This document shows positions 41,502 through 48,747 of a DNA stretch of 48,747 nucleotides, in pieces; positions within the stretch are counted from its first letter, which is position 1, and every line of letters begins with the position of its first letter. The notes under the pieces are model-generated. The model was not told the DNA's origin. It ran no database searches and saw only the letters and a list, made by a program, of their open reading frames with translations. The translations under genes were made by a program, and so were the position numbers. This DNA is from an uncultured Alteromonadaceae bacterium (GTDB lineage Bacteria > Pseudomonadota > Gammaproteobacteria > Enterobacterales > Alteromonadaceae), in the NCBI GenBank assembly GCA_938085045.1, contig CALKGI010000011.1, positions 1 to 48,747 of the forward strand, given 5' to 3'.

Positions 41502-44174
41502 TTATTTTACTTTACTTATCTCAACACACTTTTCATCACTTTGATGCATTTCTTTTAATCCCTTTAAAGCAATTAGCCCCAGCTGAGGATTGTTGTCTAT
41601 CGCTTGTTGCAACTTGGCGACACTGGCACTGCTGCATAACCTTGGCATAATGGCGTAAACCATAGTCGCTATCAGTTTTTGGTCGCGATTGACATCAAAA
41701 GACACCAAGTCGTTAATCAACCGATCAGAAAGAGGCTCAAGCAAATGGCTTTGATGTGACGGAAACATGTAATCCATTGCGACCTTTTGCTTTCGAGCCG
41801 TCAGGCGATTGCTGGTTTTTTCGAACTCTTTGATCCAACGCAATTTAGCATCCGCTTTGGGTTGTCTTGCATCTGCCGCAATGGCACCTAATTCGCCTTG
41901 ATAAGAGGGGTCTTTGGCCTTTTCTTTGGCCAACAAAGCATCATAGTGTTGATAGCCAAAACCAGCCAATTGAATCAATAAACCCCAGCGTAAATCTTGA
42001 TCAATTTCTAATCCTTTAATACTTTTCTTACCTTCTAACAAGTCATTGAGCTTGTTCAGTGCACCACTCGAATGGCTGACGCCCAAAGCACTATAAAACC
42101 ATGCTTTTTGGTGATCGCTGCCCGGAATTTGAGCATTAAGACCCTGCCATAAGAAGCGTTCTAGTTTAATAAGGTAGTCGGTTTTTTTCGGGTATTGCTC
42201 AGTATTAAAGCGGTTTAGGTAGTTACGTGCACCGCCCAAGTGGTTCATCACTAGGCCAAGTACTTTGGTATCTTTCTCATCCGTTATTGTGGTGGTCACC
42301 AAGTCGATATAGGTGGTTAGGCTCATTTGCTTGTCGTCAACCAAGTCCCACAGGCTTTGGTAGAACATCGCTCGTACCATTGAATCTTTAATGAGCGGGA
42401 TAGCGCGCACCACGTTATTGCGGGTTTTGTCATCTAAAATCACTTTAACAAACCCCCAGTCGCCGTGGTTGGGGTAAACCATATCAGGGCATTGACTGCC
42501 AATCAGTTCAGGCACTTGGGTTGTTTTACCACTGAGCCTAACCGCTTGGGTGCTAATGACTTTGAGTTCTTTGCCTAGCGAGTACAAGCCGATGTTTAGT
42601 GCATGTTCACGCATATATGGGTGATCTTTGGGATAACTTTGCGCTAAGGCAAACTCGCTGATCTTATCGTTTTTGCATTCAAAAACCGCGCTCACCCGAT
42701 TGGTACCCGCTTTATACAACCAGTCTTGTGTCCATTTGTCTAAGTCACGCCCAGCCACTTTACCCAAAGTGCCCATAAAATCGGGCAGCTTGGTTGCTTG
42801 ATAGGCAAAATCTTTGAAATACTGACGAATACCCGCTTTAAAAGGTTCGGCGCCAAGGTAATGGGCCAGCTGGTTTAATACCGATGCGCCTTTTTGATAG
42901 GTGATAACATCAAAGCTTGCAACACCATTTTTAGTGTCGCTAACAGGCATTTGAATGGCGTGCGTAGTGACTGAACTATCGGCGCCATAGGCTCGTTGTT
43001 TGGTGGTGATGTAAAACTTATTCCAAGCATTGCCTGACAAGCCAGTTTCGCCAAGTGCAACATTAGACATATAAGTCGCAAAGCTTTCTTTTAACCACAA
43101 GTTGCTCCACCAATCGATGGTGATCAAATCACCAAACCACATGTGTGACATTTCGTGCAACAGCAATCCCGAAATGCGCTCCTCTTGTTCTTTGGTGATC
43201 TTGCCTCGGCTAACCGTGCTTTCGCTGTAGGTTACCGCCGCGACGTTTTCCATGCCGCTGATGTTAAAATCGGGCACAATTATCTGATCGTATTTTCCAA
43301 AGGGGTAGTCGTAATCAAAATAGTCATTGAAAAACGCTAGGCCTTTTTTGGTCACATTCATCCAATGCTGAACGTCGACATATTCAGCCAGTGATTCACG
43401 AGCAAATAATCGTAATGGAACGTCTTCAGAGGAACCCTTAACAGCTTTAAACGTGTCTTGCCAAACATGGTATGGGCCCGCATGCAAAGGAAAAACATAG
43501 GTGCTAAATCGTGCTGACTCTGGAAAATTCCATTGCTTAAGCTCACCTTTGTCTACAACGTTATCTTCTCTTACTGAGGTGATCACAGTCCAGTCAGACG
43601 GTGCGGTTACATTGACTTTGTAGCTTGCTCGCAGGTTTGGTTGATCAAAACCCGGGAATAACTTGTTGGCCTCATAGGGTTCAAAGTGAGTGTATAGGTA
43701 GCTTTTGTTATCTGTCGCATCGGTATAACGATAAAGACCAGAACCGTTATCACTGTATTTGTGGCTATATTTGATTTTTACCGCTGTTTTGCCTAACTTT
43801 AGGCTGCTTTTTGGCACGGTGACAAAGTAGTTGTTATATGCAAAATCAACCACTTGACCATTAACCCACACCTGTTCGACACTGCCGTGAGAAAAATCAA
43901 AGGTCAAATCATCACTAAGCAGATGAGTGGTGAATTCAATGGTGGTTGACCCATAAAATTTGTCAGCCTGACTCAAGTCAAAATCTAATTGATAACTAAC
44001 ATCACTGACTTGACGCTTGCGCAGTTGGGCATGACCATCACTAAGCCAGTCTTGCTTGACTCTTGGTGCTTGGCTGGCCTCAGTTGGTGCAGTGGCAACA
44101 TTTACTGTCGATTGGTTGGTACACCCAACGGTGGCCAAACTGAACAGGATGAGGGCGGAGGTCTTTTTAAACAT
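41502..44174 (-). CDS. M1 family aminopeptidase, lipoprotein
   Basis: 890 aa, a membrane-anchored member of the PepN/M1 family. Lipobox ATVGC (Cys18), exopeptidase motif GMEN (307-310), zinc site HEMSH (340-344) with Glu363 exactly 19 residues after His344, and the C-terminal ERAP1-like helical domain. It releases N-terminal amino acids from peptides at the cell envelope. Works in line with the M16 peptidase and the POT transporter encoded nearby. Opposite strand to the Ap4A gene, which starts 213 bases away. Confidence 0.95.
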   Translation of the reverse strand: MFKKTSALILFSLATVGCTNQSTVNVATAPTEASQAPRVKQDWLSDGHAQLRKRQVSDVSYQLDFDLSQADKFYGSTTIEFTTHLLSDDLTFDFSHGSVEQVWVNGQVVDFAYNNYFVTVPKSSLKLGKTAVKIKYSHKYSDNGSGLYRYTDATDNKSYLYTHFEPYEANKLFPGFDQPNLRASYKVNVTAPSDWTVITSVREDNVVDKGELKQWNFPESARFSTYVFPLHAGPYHVWQDTFKAVKGSSEDVPLRLFARESLAEYVDVQHWMNVTKKGLAFFNDYFDYDYPFGKYDQIIVPDFNISGMENVAAVTYSESTVSRGKITKEQEERISGLLLHEMSHMWFGDLITIDWWSNLWLKESFATYMSNVALGETGLSGNAWNKFYITTKQRAYGADSSVTTHAIQMPVSDTKNGVASFDVITYQKGASVLNQLAHYLGAEPFKAGIRQYFKDFAYQATKLPDFMGTLGKVAGRDLDKWTQDWLYKAGTNRVSAVFECKNDKISEFALAQSYPKDHPYMREHALNIGLYSLGKELKVISTQAVRLSGKTTQVPELIGSQCPDMVYPNHGDWGFVKVILDDKTRNNVVRAIPLIKDSMVRAMFYQSLWDLVDDKQMSLTTYIDLVTTTITDEKDTKVLGLVMNHLGGARNYLNRFNTEQYPKKTDYLIKLERFLWQGLNAQIPGSDHQKAWFYSALGVSHSSGALNKLNDLLEGKKSIKGLEIDQDLRWGLLIQLAGFGYQHYDALLAKEKAKDPSYQGELGAIAADARQPKADAKLRWIKEFEKTSNRLTARKQKVAMDYMFPSHQSHLLEPLSDRLINDLVSFDVNRDQKLIATMVYAIMPRLCSSASVAKLQQAIDNNPQLGLIALKGLKEMHQSDEKCVEISKVK

Positions 44175-44387
44175 CGAGTACGTGGTCCTGACAAAAATTA
44201 TTGAACCACGTACTGTACGTCAAAGCGGGTAGGTTTGCATCAAAACTAGTTTATTTACGCTGACTTAGCTGACGTTTATTGTCACCAGTTATGTCCATCG
44301 CAAAAATATGTTGTTCATCAGTGGCATAATCCTGTACTTTTACCAATCCTCTTTACCGACACCTTTATCACTTTGGAGTAACCACCC

Positions 44388-45173
44388 ATGTTTTGGTCAA
44401 AAGCAAATGAGGTATCCACTCAGGCATTATTAAGCGGCAGTTTGATGCCCATTAGCACTGATCCTAGGGTACTTGTCGAAAACGGCATAAGTTATTATTT
44501 ACACCTGAAAAACGACAACTCAAAAAAGAAGTTTGCCCCCAAACCCAAAGACTTCAATCCATTTTTGCCATATGACGAAGACATGTTTGTCGCTAAAGCT
44601 GGCGATAACCACGTTTGCCTGCTCAATAAATTTCCGGTGCTCGCCCCCCATTTGTTAATCTGCTCAAACACTTTTATTGAGCAAACCGCCCCGCTGGAAC
44701 ACGGCGACTTTGCCGCTTGGATAATGGGTTATGACGACCCAGATGTTTTAGGGTTTTATAATGGTGGTTTTGATGCAGGTGCCAGCCAGCCACACCGCCA
44801 TATGCAACTGGTTAAGACTGACAACCCGTTGCAACGTTTAACGGTTTGTGGCGAACTACCTTTTGAACATCGCTTGTTTGCATATGATCAACTTGATGCC
44901 CAATTGTTAATTGCTGACTACTGCCGAGCGATGTCCCAAATGGGCTTAATCGTATCCGAAGAAAAAGATGGGCAAGCTGCAAAGTGCAAACCCTACAACA
45001 TACTACTCACCAGCCGTTGGATGCTGATACTGCCCCGCTCGGCTAACAACATTGAGGGGATTTTTGCCAACGGTATCAACTACGCCGGACATTTTCTGCT
45101 AACCAACGAAGCCCAAGTTCGATGGTTAGAAGATCATGGCGTTTTAAAGTTCTTGAGTGAGTGCGCCCGGTAA
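44388..45173 (+). CDS. ATP adenylyltransferase (Ap4A phosphorylase)
   Basis: 261 aa of the HIT superfamily. The active site FDAGASQPHRHMQL has His136-x-His138-x-Gln140, and PYNILLTSRWMLILPR follows near the C-terminus, both typical of Ap4A phosphorylase. It splits diadenosine tetraphosphate using phosphate, producing ATP and ADP. A second typical motif, NKFPVLAPHLLI, is at 80-91. GGAG lies about 10 bases before the ATG. Confidence 0.93.
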   Translation: MFWSKANEVSTQALLSGSLMPISTDPRVLVENGISYYLHLKNDNSKKKFAPKPKDFNPFLPYDEDMFVAKAGDNHVCLLNKFPVLAPHLLICSNTFIEQTAPLEHGDFAAWIMGYDDPDVLGFYNGGFDAGASQPHRHMQLVKTDNPLQRLTVCGELPFEHRLFAYDQLDAQLLIADYCRAMSQMGLIVSEEKDGQAAKCKPYNILLTSRWMLILPRSANNIEGIFANGINYAGHFLLTNEAQVRWLEDHGVLKFLSECAR

Positions 45174-45249
45174 ACGCGTTTCTTTCCATATTTTTAACAT
45201 TTGATGTACAATGCCGCGCAATAATTGACAAGAGAATAGAAGAATAATT

Positions 45250-46779
45250 ATGAGTAACAAGGGTACTTACGCTGACAATGATTTGACGGAAGTCAAACAG
45301 CTAGGAATGTGGGCCTCCATCATCAGTTTGGGTTATGTTTTTTGGCTGGTAGGCGGCATGGAGCTAATTGAACGATTGGCTTATTACGGTGTAAAAAGCT
45401 CGGCAGGTCTTTATTCTAGAGCCCCGACATCAGAAGGCGGCTTGGGGATCACTGGCTCACAATACGCCAACATTCTCGGTATTTGGGCATTAATTCAAGC
45501 ATTCGTCCCCATGTTCTTAGGCGGTATTTCAGACCGAGTCGGATACAAAGAAAGTATCGCATTTTCGACTGTGATCAAAATCGCGGGTTACCTCGTTATG
45601 GCTTTGTTCCCGTCTTATTACGGTTTTATGATTGGCGCCATTCTACTGGCCATTGGCACTGGTGTATTTAAACCTGGCATACAGGGCACCTTAGTTAAAG
45701 CAACCAAACGAGAAAACAGCACCATGGCTTGGGGGATATTTTACCAAACCGTTAATGTCGGTGGTTTCCTTGGTCCCCTGATGGCCGTTCACATGCGACA
45801 ACTGGCATGGGAAAACGTTTTTTATGCCTGTGCTGCAATCATTTCCCTCAATTTTGTTTTGTTATTTGCCTATAAAGAACCCGGTAAAGAAGAACGTTTA
45901 GAATTAAAAAAGAAAGTTGAAGCAGGGGAAGTGAAACAGCATTTTTTAATGAAGGCTGCTTGGATTGAGCTGAAAAAACCCATTGTATATCTCTACATGG
46001 TGGTGTTCTCAGGTTTTTGGTTTATGTACAACGCATTGTTTGACGTATTGCCTTGGCACATTGCTGACTGGGTCGATACCAGCGTCATCGTACGAGACCT
46101 GTTTGGTGAAGAAGGCACCCGCAATGGTTTTTTCCAATTCATATTGGGTCTAAATGACGAGGGCACCAAGGTTATGCCCGAGGGTGTGGTTAATCTCAAT
46201 GCAGGTTTGATCATGCTCACCTGCTTCTTGTTTGCCGCCATGAGCGCAAAATACCGCATTACATCAGCAATGCTATTAGGTTGTGTCTTAAGTATTGTGG
46301 CTATCACTTTTATCGGCGCGTTTAACTTTGCGTGGATGACCTTGTTAGCGGTGGCAATATTTAGTATTGGCGAAATGTTGATAAGCCCCAAGAAAAATGA
46401 ATTTATGGGCAATATCGCGCCTAAAGACAAAAAAGCCATGTATTTGGGTTTTGTGATGTTACCGCAAGGCGTGGGTAATACGCTTGAAGGTTTTTATGGT
46501 ATGCGTATTTACGAAATGTTTGCCTCTAAAGAAAACTTCTCTCGTGAGTTGCTAGCAGAGCGTGGCATGTCGGCAGATAAAATCGATGCCATTCCAACCG
46601 GTGAAGGGTTTAAGACATTGATGGAGTTTACAGGTGAGTCTCACGAGGCTTTAACCTTACTATTGTCGCAAACGCACAACATTGGCATGGCGTGGTATAT
46701 CATTGGTGCCATCGGTTCTATTTCGGCCGTTGGTATTTACTTCTATGGCCGCTGGCTAATGACCATTCGCAATAGTTAA
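45250..46779 (+). CDS. POT-family (MFS) peptide transporter-like protein
   Basis: 509 aa with about 12-14 membrane helices. The ExxER motif is ELIERLAYYG (38-47), a hallmark of proton-dependent oligopeptide transporters, and GGISDRVGYK (91-100) is the MFS signature loop. It likely takes up di- or tripeptides with protons, in keeping with the peptidase lipoproteins encoded nearby. AGAAG lies about 8 bases before the ATG. A strong terminator follows its stop. Confidence 0.88.
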   Translation: MSNKGTYADNDLTEVKQLGMWASIISLGYVFWLVGGMELIERLAYYGVKSSAGLYSRAPTSEGGLGITGSQYANILGIWALIQAFVPMFLGGISDRVGYKESIAFSTVIKIAGYLVMALFPSYYGFMIGAILLAIGTGVFKPGIQGTLVKATKRENSTMAWGIFYQTVNVGGFLGPLMAVHMRQLAWENVFYACAAIISLNFVLLFAYKEPGKEERLELKKKVEAGEVKQHFLMKAAWIELKKPIVYLYMVVFSGFWFMYNALFDVLPWHIADWVDTSVIVRDLFGEEGTRNGFFQFILGLNDEGTKVMPEGVVNLNAGLIMLTCFLFAAMSAKYRITSAMLLGCVLSIVAITFIGAFNFAWMTLLAVAIFSIGEMLISPKKNEFMGNIAPKDKKAMYLGFVMLPQGVGNTLEGFYGMRIYEMFASKENFSRELLAERGMSADKIDAIPTGEGFKTLMEFTGESHEALTLLLSQTHNIGMAWYIIGAIGSISAVGIYFYGRWLMTIRNS

Positions 46780-46784
46780 CGCCT

Positions 46785-46821
46785 AAAATAGGCAATGTTG
46801 GACCCCAACATTGCCTATTTT
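46785..46821 (+). terminator. Rho-independent terminator of the POT gene
   Basis: AAAATAGGCAATGTTGG at 46785-46801 pairs perfectly (17 bp) with 46805-46821 around an ACC loop, ending in TTTT. It starts 6 bases past the stop. The A-rich left arm allows it to work on the minus strand too. Confidence 0.9.
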
Positions 46822-46825
46822 GAAG

Positions 46826-46858
46826 AAGGGCAATCACAGGGGATTGCCCCTACGTTGC
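46826..46858. repeat. GGGCAATC...GATTGCCC hairpin with GTAGGGGC family
   Basis: GGGCAATC and GATTGCCC form an 8-bp stem around ACAGG, followed by CCTACGTTGCC. Read on the minus strand it matches the repeat units at 8469 and 34012 (GGCAAnCGTAGGGGCnAATC). Confidence 0.6.
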
Positions 46859-46870
46859 CGTTAACCTCTA

Positions 46871-47590
46871 CTACAACGTCTCATCTAGCCACTGCAGTAT
46901 TTGGTATTCTACGTTCGGTTCATCTTTAAAAATCTCTACACCATGCCCGTCAGAAGACTTTATTATGGTGATCTTACGTGGCTCTTTGGTTAGCTTGTGT
47001 AGCTCCTGCGCCCACGCGGCTCTTTTTCCTCGGTTTTCATTAGACGAAATATAATAAACCGACTGTAGCGCAAGTTCTTTCTTACCAGCTAGATTAAATA
47101 CCGCTGATGTTTTGCCAGAGATACACACAGCCGTCTTCACACCCATATTAGCGATGGCTACAGCAGCAAGGTTACCACCGATAGATGCGCCAACAACTGC
47201 GATGCGCGTACCATCTACATGCTTCTTTTTCTTCACATATTTAATTGCTGCTGCCAAACCTTTTGGTGCAAGGGTTGGATCGTTAAACAGCTGGCCCATA
47301 TTAGCCACCTTATCTGATTTGCCATGACCGCGTACATCGTAAGCCAATACAACATAATTCTTACTTAATAACGAGGGCAGCATGAAATTCCACTCGGAAT
47401 GATCAGAGCCGCCTTGATGAATGAGGATCACCGCAGGATGTTTCTCGGTTAATTTTCGCGGTGTTGTATATTGTCCGTGTAGTATGACGCCGTCTGTGGT
47501 TACCAGTTTGATGGGTTTTGCCTGCGCTGGCGTTATGGCAAAAGCCAAACATATGAACAGGCTGTTAGTTAGGGATTTAACAAGATTCAT
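46871..47590 (-). CDS. Secreted alpha/beta hydrolase (dienelactone-hydrolase-like)
   Basis: 239 aa from ATG 47590 (upstream TTG extension rejected). Signal peptide ending PAQA (24). Alpha/beta-hydrolase fold with the oxyanion region HQGGSDHSEW (58-67), nucleophile Ser136 in GASIGG, and a likely catalytic His216 in DGHGVEIF. Esterase or peptidase-like activity on small secreted substrates is expected; the substrate is not deducible. Convergent with the POT gene, ending near a hairpin repeat. Confidence 0.88.
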   Translation of the reverse strand: MNLVKSLTNSLFICLAFAITPAQAKPIKLVTTDGVILHGQYTTPRKLTEKHPAVILIHQGGSDHSEWNFMLPSLLSKNYVVLAYDVRGHGKSDKVANMGQLFNDPTLAPKGLAAAIKYVKKKKHVDGTRIAVVGASIGGNLAAVAIANMGVKTAVCISGKTSAVFNLAGKKELALQSVYYISSNENRGKRAAWAQELHKLTKEPRKITIIKSSDGHGVEIFKDEPNVEYQILQWLDETL

Positions 47591-47729
47591 TGCAATCACT
47601 TCATTGGATAAAAAGTATTTAAAATACAATAGTGGCTTTGTCCAATAAAGACAATTTATTGTCTTGCATAATCAATGTTTAGTGGAATAATTACGCCTTA
47701 AATAAATGCAAAAATGATGAATACTTGAT

Positions 47730-47978
47730 ATGGCACAGATCACCTTCGACAAAGCGCAAAAAGATTTTATCGTCAATAAAATACAACGTTACTTTGATAA
47801 AGAGCTGGAACAAGAAATAGGGGATTTTGACGCCGAATTCCTACTCGACTTTTTCTCAGAGCAGGTAGGCAGTTATTATTACAATCAGGGGCTACGTGAC
47901 GCCCAAACTGCACTTGCTGTACAGATAGATAGCATCACAGAGAGTATCGACTCGTTAGAGAAGCCTACGGAGTTCTAG
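47730..47978 (+). CDS. DUF2164 family protein
   Basis: 82 aa. Matches DUF2164: ITFDKAQKDFIVNKIQRYFD, EIGDFDAEFLLDFFSEQVG and YYYNQGLRDAQTAL. Small, acidic, soluble; function unknown. No good ribosome site. Its stop (TAG 47976-47978) abuts the stop of the convergent small membrane protein at 47979. Confidence 0.88.
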   Translation: MAQITFDKAQKDFIVNKIQRYFDKELEQEIGDFDAEFLLDFFSEQVGSYYYNQGLRDAQTALAVQIDSITESIDSLEKPTEF

Positions 47979-48200
47979 CTAACGATTAAAAGCCGACTGC
48001 ACGCGCAATTTCAAACGGTTGCGCACAATAGGTGATAATCCAACGGTGAACAACATTGTTGAAAATGCAGCGATAATCATAACGCTCTTAATAATTTTGG
48101 CACCAGTAAATAAAACGAACATCATTAGCAGCAAGGCATAAGCCATTCCAATCGTGCCCATACACAGGCATACATCACGCATTTCTTTAGACATCTTCAT
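47979..48200 (-). CDS. Small membrane protein, unknown
   Basis: 73 aa with two membrane segments (about 8-33 and 36-56) and a basic C-terminus (RNRLKLRVQSAFNR). AAGAG lies just before the ATG. Not recognised; the topology suggests a small inner-membrane protein. Back-to-back stop codons with the DUF2164 gene. Confidence 0.6.
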   Translation of the reverse strand: MKMSKEMRDVCLCMGTIGMAYALLLMMFVLFTGAKIIKSVMIIAAFSTMLFTVGLSPIVRNRLKLRVQSAFNR

Positions 48201-48345
48201 AATACTCTTGTTGATTTCAATTCCACCTTTACCGTATCAAACCAACCGTTTAACACCAAGCTTTTGAGGGGAGGGTTTTGTTACAAGAGTTTGCTGAGGC
48301 GGCATAAATTTCGCTCCTCTCACAGGCTTTCGAATAGCCTCATAC

Positions 48346-48567
48346 GGAGGATGGGTTAGGCGTTAGCGAAGCAAGCCGTAACCCATCGGTTGCTTCTCGT
48401 TTACCACAAACACTTAACGAAATCATACCGTCGACGAACTCGCCACACGAAACATCAATGGTTTGGTGATTAGCGACGAATAACCGATGGGCTTGTGATT
48501 AACGAAAATTAACCGATGGGTTACGCGCAAGCGCTAACTCCGGCTCGTTCCTCGCCCCATCCTCCGG
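48346..48567. repeat. Inverted pair of GGAGGATGGG hairpin units, about 222 bp
   Basis: Unit 48346-48389 has the same sequence pattern as 4035-4078; unit 48513-48567 is in the opposite direction and slightly diverged (GGTTACGCGCAAGCGCTAAC centre, end GCCCCATCCTCCGG). The arrangement parallels the 202-bp element at 26025-26226, but the ends here are less perfect. Confidence 0.65.
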
Positions 48568-48622
48568 TTTGTCTGTGTTGCAGGACTAGCAGGTAATCCA
48601 AAATACAAAACCCAAACGTAAA

Positions 48623-48650
48623 AAAGCCCGTTACAAATGTAACGGGCTTT
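48623..48650 (-). terminator. rRNA operon terminator
   Basis: AAAGCCCGTTACA pairs with TGTAACGGGCTTT around a two-base centre. On the minus strand the stem is followed by TTTTTTACG, giving a strong Rho-independent terminator about 11 bases past the 5S 3' end. Confidence 0.92.
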
Positions 48651-48661
48651 CTCGTATTGGG

Positions 48662-48747
48662 TGCCTGGCGGTGTCCTACTCTCACATGGGATCTCCCACA
48701 CTACCATCGGCGCTAACGCGTTTCACTTCTGAGTTCGGGATGGGATC
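48662..48747 (-). rRNA. rrf: 5S ribosomal RNA, 3' part
   Basis: Reverse complement of a gammaproteobacterial 5S gene: TGCCTGGCGG at 48662 is the 3' end, with CCTACTCTC, ACACTACCATCGGCGCTAAC and GTTTCACTTCTGAGTTCGG in 5S order. The gene continues beyond the window, so about 86 of roughly 115-120 bases are visible. It is the last gene of an rRNA operon entering from the right. Confidence 0.97.

Larger units (their letters stand above)
48201..48661. other. Gene-free region before the rRNA operon end
   Basis: No gene visible. It contains the inverted pair of GGAGGATGGGTTAGG-type units (48346-48567), then the 5S terminator. A partial third motif, AACCGATGGGCTTGTGATTAA, lies at 48481-48502 inside the pair and recurs in shortened form at 48503-48522 (AAAATTAACCGATGGGTTAC). 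Confidence 0.45.

Overview
The window looks like a chromosomal segment of a marine gammaproteobacterium of the Alteromonadales type. Reasons: moderate GC with AT-rich intergenic DNA, a gammaproteobacterial ubiC-ubiA pair, SelO, dodecin, DUF416 (YjaG-like), DUF1289, DUF2164 and PqiA-like genes, many secreted or lipoprotein peptidases, a TonB-dependent receptor, and the end of an rRNA operon (5S rRNA, minus strand) at the right edge. No phage, insertion sequence, CRISPR array or tRNA gene was seen. The genus cannot be fixed from the sequence alone.

Layout. 1-2050: N-terminus of an exported protein (minus), about 1 kb of AT-rich intergenic DNA with inverted repeats, a possible 37-aa hydrophobic microprotein, and a T4-type lysozyme domain protein. 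2.3-5.9 kb: a NarL-type two-component pair and a secreted SGNH/GDSL hydrolase with a PPC domain. 5.9-8.4 kb: two tandem paralogues fusing an N-acyltransferase-like GNAT domain to a CRP-like cyclic-nucleotide domain and a winged helix. 8.6-14.1 kb: a giant propeller/Y_Y_Y/GAF sensor kinase followed by a stand-alone FliF-like domain protein, divergent from an AAA ATPase; eight in-phase 14-bp repeats lie between the two. 14.1-19.7 kb: M16 peptidase lipoprotein, RCK channel-like protein with a degenerate filter, CDGSH Fe-S protein, and a frameshifted DUF2306 gene. 19.77-21.55 kb: an unknown membrane protein and a UbiA-superfamily enzyme, convergent and enclosed by perfect 23-bp inverted repeats that include both start codons. 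21.7-25.2 kb: TonB receptor and HPP-CBS membrane protein. 25.5-34 kb: mostly housekeeping (P-loop kinase, DUF416, DUF2007, chemoreceptor, ubiC-ubiA, DUF1289, PqiA-like, dodecin, SelO). 34.1-38.4 kb: an ABC ATPase / FtsX permease / AttH-CrtC operon. 38.5-48.2 kb: cytochrome b561-YceI pair, two lipoproteins (one an M1 aminopeptidase), Ap4A phosphorylase, POT transporter, alpha/beta hydrolase and small proteins, then repeats and the 5S gene.

Themes. Peptide use recurs (M16 and M1 peptidase lipoproteins, POT-family transporter), as does signalling (two sensor kinases, a response regulator, a chemoreceptor, two cAMP-binding-domain acyltransferase fusions). Intergenic regions carry several short hairpin repeat families, two of which form 185-220 bp elements with terminal inverted repeats. 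The most unusual items are the acyltransferase-CRP tandem, the inverted-repeat cassette with the UbiA-family gene, the 14-bp repeat array and the solitary FliF-like protein.
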